In this document: piece after piece, positions 7,242 to 9,912 of the stretch
How positions within the stretch are numbered: the stretch's first letter is position 1
Layout: each line of letters begins with the position of its first letter
Source: DATECU01 sp035286745
Lineage (GTDB): Bacteria; Acidobacteriota; Vicinamibacteria; Fen-336
Assembly (NCBI GenBank): GCA_035286745.1
Contig: DATECU010000319.1
Coordinates: 1 to 9,912 of the forward strand
Direction: 5' to 3'
Length of the DNA stretch: 9,912 nt
Notes under the pieces: model-generated
What the model was told of the DNA's origin: nothing
Seen by the model: the letters and a program-made list of their open reading frames with translations, nothing else
Databases searched by the model: none
Position numbers and translations under genes: made by a program

Positions 7242-9216
7242 CTCAACCACCCCGCCGGATCCCCCTGCCGCTGCCAGACGCGACTTGCCGCCTGCCTCCG
7301 CGTTCTGGCCCACCGTCTTCATGGGTTTGGCGCTGGTCGGGGCCAAGGTTGTCCAGTGGAGCCTCCCCGAGCTGACCTGGCGCCGGCTTGGCGAGTACCT
7401 GACCGACATCTCGGTGAGCAGCGCCGATGACCTGGCGTTCACCCTGGCCTGCGGCGCCCTGTTCCAGACGGCGCTCTGGCTGAGCCGCCATCGGCGAGCC
7501 CTGCGCAAAGGTGTCTTCGGATTGTTCTTGCTCTGGACTGCCGTCTGCGTCGTTTACGCCGTTGCCGCCATCCAGATCTTCGCCTACCTTCGTTCGCCCC
7601 TCACTTATCCGCTCCTGTATCTGGCGGGCGACATGCGCAGCATGCGTTCGTCGCTGGGCGCCTTCATCAACTGGCGAATCCTGGCGGGCTTCGTGCTGGT
7701 TCCTCTTCTCTACCTGACCCTGGTCTGGGCGGCGCTTCGCCACCGACGGCCCCGCTCGCCGGCAGCTCGCCGCTGGACCCTGATCCTGCTGGGCGGGATC
7801 CTGCTCGCGGACCTCGCCTACGCCCGATACGCATTCGCCGGCCGTTGGTCCGACCGCTCCGACCACCTGATCGCAGCCAGTCCCCACTACGCGTTCCTCG
7901 CCTCCTGCTTCCAGGAGATCCTCGGCTTCCACGCCCAGTCCCTGAACGAACCGTTCGGCGCCGAGGACTTGGAGGACTTCGAGATGCCGGTGCGCCGGCC
8001 CAAGGATTCCCGGCGACCGCTCCGAGGCCAGCCGCCTCGCAACGTGATCCTCCTCATTCTGGAGACCACCGGAGCCCGCTACCTGAGCCTCTATGGCAGC
8101 AAGTACCCGACCACACCCAACCTGGTGGCGGAGTCGAGAAGCGCCCTGGTCTTCGACAGCTTCTACTGCCACGTCGGTCTCACCGCCAACTCCATGGCCG
8201 CCATCAGCCTCTCCGTCTTTCCCTACATGACCTGGCGAGAGTACACGGTCGAGTACCCGCAGCTGCCGGGCAAGACCCTGGCCCAGGTTCTCAAGAACCA
8301 GGGCCACCGCACGGCCTTCATCCACACCGGCGACCTCGAGTACGTGAACCAGGACCAGTTCCTGGAAAACCGGGGCTTCGATCTGTTGTGGGACTTCCGG
8401 GACCTTGGGGCCACCGAACGCCTCTCTTCCTGGGGCGGCGAAGATCGCTACCTGGTGGACGGGATATTGCGTTATGTGGACCAGGACCGATCCAGGCCCT
8501 TCTACGTCATGGCCTGGACCGTTCAGAGCCATCACCCCTACGACCCCAGCCCCGATCAACCCTTCATCGACTTCTTCGGCAAGGACCTCCCCCCGGACGA
8601 CTATGACCTGGGGCGCTACCTCAACACCTTGCACGAGGTGGACCGGCAGTTGGGCCGCCTCTTCTCCGGCCTCCGGGAGCGCAAGCTGGCCGAGGACACG
8701 CTGGTCGTGATCACCGGCGACCACGGTGAGTCCTTCGGGTTCCCCCATGCCTCCTGGGGCCACGGGGCGAAGCTGTACCAGGAAGGGGTGCAGGTGCCTC
8801 TCGTGGTCTGGAACCCGAGGCTCGTCAAGAAGGGCCGTCGTCTGCCGACCATCGGCAGTCACGTGGACGTGAACCCTACCGTCACCGACATCCTGGGGCT
8901 ACGGGCCGACGACTCCTGGCACGGCCGCAGCATGTTCGATCCGGGGCGGCCGCCCAGGGCCTACTTCTACGCAGCCAACGACGACTACCTGCTGGGCCTG
9001 CGCGAGGACAACTTCAAGTACATCTACAACGTGACCGCGGGCCGGGAAGAGCTGTACGACCTTGCCCGGGACCCCGAGGAGCAGACCAACATCGCCGACC
9101 AACACCCTCTGAAATGCAAGCGGTTGCGTCAGCGGGTGGCCGCCTGGCGGGCCCACGAGGCCCAGCACCTGGCGGAGCTGCGAGCTGCCACGCCCAGTCC
9201 AACCCCGAGGCCTTGA
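7231..9216 (+). CDS. membrane-anchored sulfatase/LTA-synthase-fold phosphotransferase or hydrolase
   Basis: A 661-residue protein with five N-terminal hydrophobic segments (about 25-45, 66-85, 95-119, 150-169 and 181-199), then an extracytoplasmic alkaline-phosphatase-superfamily domain (about 270-655). Active-site marks: NVILLILETTGA with candidate metal ligand E278, GLTANSM with T318 where sulfatases have Cys/Ser, TVQSHHPY with H434-H435, GDHGES with D497 and H498, and HASWGHG with H511. The five-helix-plus-domain plan matches lipoteichoic acid synthase (LtaS) and related phosphoglycerol or phosphoethanolamine transferases, which use a threonine nucleophile. There is no CxPxR/SxPxR motif for formylglycine conversion, so a classical sulfatase is less likely, although the tail (ELYDLARDPEEQTN) is sulfatase-like. 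ATG 7231 overlaps the deacetylase end by 11 bases, with GAGATGGAGA just before it, so translation is probably coupled. As the last gene of the run it likely modifies the exported glycan outside the membrane; the transferred group is unknown. Confidence 0.87.
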   Translation: MSGSSTTPPDPPAAARRDLPPASAFWPTVFMGLALVGAKVVQWSLPELTWRRLGEYLTDISVSSADDLAFTLACGALFQTALWLSRHRRALRKGVFGLFLLWTAVCVVYAVAAIQIFAYLRSPLTYPLLYLAGDMRSMRSSLGAFINWRILAGFVLVPLLYLTLVWAALRHRRPRSPAARRWTLILLGGILLADLAYARYAFAGRWSDRSDHLIAASPHYAFLASCFQEILGFHAQSLNEPFGAEDLEDFEMPVRRPKDSRRPLRGQPPRNVILLILETTGARYLSLYGSKYPTTPNLVAESRSALVFDSFYCHVGLTANSMAAISLSVFPYMTWREYTVEYPQLPGKTLAQVLKNQGHRTAFIHTGDLEYVNQDQFLENRGFDLLWDFRDLGATERLSSWGGEDRYLVDGILRYVDQDRSRPFYVMAWTVQSHHPYDPSPDQPFIDFFGKDLPPDDYDLGRYLNTLHEVDRQLGRLFSGLRERKLAEDTLVVITGDHGESFGFPHASWGHGAKLYQEGVQVPLVVWNPRLVKKGRRLPTIGSHVDVNPTVTDILGLRADDSWHGRSMFDPGRPPRAYFYAANDDYLLGLREDNFKYIYNVTAGREELYDLARDPEEQTNIADQHPLKCKRLRQRVAAWRAHEAQHLAELRAATPSPTPRP

Positions 9217-9241
9217 CGACTACACGCTGTCCATGTAACGT
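9213..9241 (+). promoter_or_regulatory. candidate sigma-70-like promoter for the toxin-antitoxin module
   Basis: TTGACG at 9213-9218 matches five of six bases of the -35 consensus and includes the stop codon of the preceding gene. With a 17-base spacer the -10 would be TAACGT (9236-9241, three of six); with a 15-base spacer it would be TGTAAC (9234-9239, four of six). Placement directly upstream of the toxin gene makes it plausible, but the -10 is weak. Confidence 0.35.
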
Positions 9242-9244
9242 GGA
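9230..9244 (+). promoter_or_regulatory. imperfect palindrome, candidate antitoxin operator
   Basis: TCCATGTAACGTGGA has arms TCCATG and CGTGGA that are complementary at five of six positions around a central TAA. It overlaps the candidate -10 region just upstream of the toxin gene, where HigA-type antitoxins commonly bind to repress their own operon. Binding by this HigA is inference. Confidence 0.3.
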
Positions 9245-9247
9245 GTT

Positions 9248-9251
9248 GGAG
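9248..9251 (+). promoter_or_regulatory. ribosome binding site GGAG supporting the CTG toxin start
   Basis: GGAG lies eight bases before the CTG at 9260, a normal Shine-Dalgarno spacing. A second GGAG sits at 9242-9245. No such motif at that spacing precedes the internal ATG at 9368. Confidence 0.4.
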
Positions 9252-9259
9252 CGGGACCC

Positions 9260-9550
9260 CTGATCCGATCATTCGCCGACGAAACGACGGCCGACCTGTT
9301 CCAGGAGCACAATAGCCGCGCAGCACGACGCATACCCAGAGATGTCTGGCGCGCGGCGCAAAGGAAGATGAAGGCGGTCGACGTTGCGGCCCGCCTGGAC
9401 GATCCGATGGTCCCCGCGGGCAACCGACGGGAGAAGCTCCGGGGCGGTCAGGCGGGCCGGCACAGCATCCGGATCAACGACCAGTTTCGGGTGACGTTCC
9501 GATGGGAGGAGGGCGATGCGTACGAGGTCTGCGTCGAGGACGATCACTAG
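9260..9550 (+). CDS. higB: HigB-type toxin (RelE superfamily mRNA interferase), probable CTG start
   Basis: HigB toxins are small RelE-fold ribonucleases that cut mRNA on the ribosome and are neutralised by HigA. Read from CTG 9260 the product has 96 residues, the usual HigB length. It begins LIRSFADETTADLFQ, matching the family's MIxSFxDxxTExLF opening, then RRIPRDV, VPAGNRREKLRGG, GRHSIRINDQFRVTFRWEEGDAY and a C-terminal VEDDH. Between the upstream stop (9236-9238) and ATG 9368 there is no ATG, GTG or TTG in frame. ATG 9368 would give only 60 residues and lose the N-terminal helices. The two options are therefore a CTG start with GGAG eight bases upstream, or a gene that has lost its start. 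The C-terminal motif is DDH (94-96), where many HigBs have DYH, a residue set implicated in mRNA cleavage, so activity may be reduced. The antitoxin gene overlaps the last 35 bases. Confidence 0.78.
   Translation: MIRSFADETTADLFQEHNSRAARRIPRDVWRAAQRKMKAVDVAARLDDPMVPAGNRREKLRGGQAGRHSIRINDQFRVTFRWEEGDAYEVCVEDDH
9504..9513 (+). promoter_or_regulatory. strong ribosome binding site for higA inside higB
   Basis: GGGAGGAGGG contains GGAGG (9505-9509) six bases before ATG 9516. It lies inside the toxin codons for its RWEEGDA segment and fixes the antitoxin start. It is far stronger than anything upstream of the toxin, which would favour antitoxin excess. Confidence 0.7.
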
Positions 9551-9827
9551 GGATCCCGACTGGCTCGGCCCGGCCATCTTGCCAGGTGAGATGCTGCTCG
9601 AAGAGTTTCTGAAGCCTCTGGCCCTCGGTCAGGTCGAGGCTGCGCGCCGCCTGGGGATCTCTCTGAATCGACTGAACGAGATCGTGCTCGGAAAGCGCGG
9701 GATCTCCGCCGACACCGCCCTCCGGCTCGGTCGCCTGCTCAAGACGTCGCCGCAGTTCTGGATGCGTCTGCAGGCCGACTGGGATCTGCACCAAGCCCTG
9801 AAGCGCGAGGTCCGGGCGGTATCGTAG
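9516..9827 (+). CDS. higA: HigA-type antitoxin (XRE-family helix-turn-helix)
   Basis: A 103-residue antitoxin predicted to bind and block HigB and to repress the shared promoter. After a 20-residue basic leader it follows the HigA pattern closely: LPGEMLLEEFLKPLAL at 22-37, the helix-turn-helix around QVEAARRLGISLNRLNEIVLGKRGIS (39-64), DTALRLGRLLKTSPQFWMRLQ at 66-86, and a D-L-H-Q-A tail. ATG 9516 is supported by a strong GGAGG six bases upstream and overlaps the toxin gene by 35 bases, so the two are co-translated, toxin first, as is usual for higBA. The leader before LPGE is somewhat longer than in many HigAs. ATG 9591 is a possible later start but lies inside the conserved GEMLLEEF stretch, so I reject it. 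Family assignment is secure; DNA targets are not shown. Confidence 0.9.
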   Translation: MRTRSASRTITRDPDWLGPAILPGEMLLEEFLKPLALGQVEAARRLGISLNRLNEIVLGKRGISADTALRLGRLLKTSPQFWMRLQADWDLHQALKREVRAVS

Positions 9828-9912
9828 CCTCTGACTGGGGGTGCGACGGAAGCCCCCCTGGGGCAAGCTGGTGTGTGGGCGGAGTGGCGCCGGACGCGCC
9901 TCCCACTCGGTA

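Noticed and set aside
9368..9550. HigB called from ATG 9368 as a 60-residue protein.
   Set aside because: Clear HigB homology continues upstream in the same frame to CTG 9260, and a 60-residue product would lack the N-terminal helices of the fold.
9835..9865. Possible terminator after higA: GGGGG/CCCCC or GCCCC-CCT-GGGGC stems.
   Set aside because: The two stems compete, are only five base pairs each, and no T-tract follows. 9828-9912 otherwise shows nothing I can assign.

Overview
This is a GC-rich bacterial window (by eye about two thirds G+C). Genes on the + strand are packed end to end, with start/stop overlaps and frequent TTG starts. The gene types fit a Gram-negative or other envelope-complex bacterium with a GC-rich chromosome, for example Acidobacteriota or a deltaproteobacterial-type lineage. 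No rRNA or other marker gene is present, so this placement is only a guess. I found no convincing coding region on the - strand, and no tRNA, rRNA, CRISPR array or insertion sequence.

Layout: (1) 1-768 is the 3' part of a gene that starts upstream. Its product ends in about five membrane helices and begins, in the window, with what looks like the tail of an alkaline-phosphatase-superfamily ectodomain. (2) 769-883 is a short gap with a 9-bp tandem duplication and a GC-rich hairpin that presents a Shine-Dalgarno-like AAGG in its loop just before a TTG start. (3) 884-9216 is a compact run of five genes, probably one operon: a glycoside-hydrolase-like TIM barrel fused to a family 2 glycosyltransferase with membrane helices; an MsbA-type ABC exporter; a GT-B-like glycosyltransferase; a YdjC/ChbG/HpnK-type carbohydrate deacetylase; and a membrane-anchored sulfatase/LTA-synthase-fold enzyme with a predicted threonine nucleophile. 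(4) 9213-9827 is a HigB-HigA toxin-antitoxin module, toxin gene first, with a candidate promoter and operator overlapping the end of the preceding gene. (5) 9828-9912 holds nothing I can assign.

Inferred joint role of the five-gene run: the two glycosyltransferases build a sugar chain or glycolipid at the inner face of the cytoplasmic membrane, the deacetylase exposes an amine on an N-acetylated sugar, the ABC exporter moves the product across the membrane, and the sulfatase-fold enzyme adds or removes a phospho- or sulfo-substituent outside. The combination is coherent, and I cannot match it to a named pathway. The most unusual parts are the hydrolase-transferase fusion with no signal peptide, and the HigB toxin, which appears to need a CTG start and ends in DDH where the family usually has DYH.
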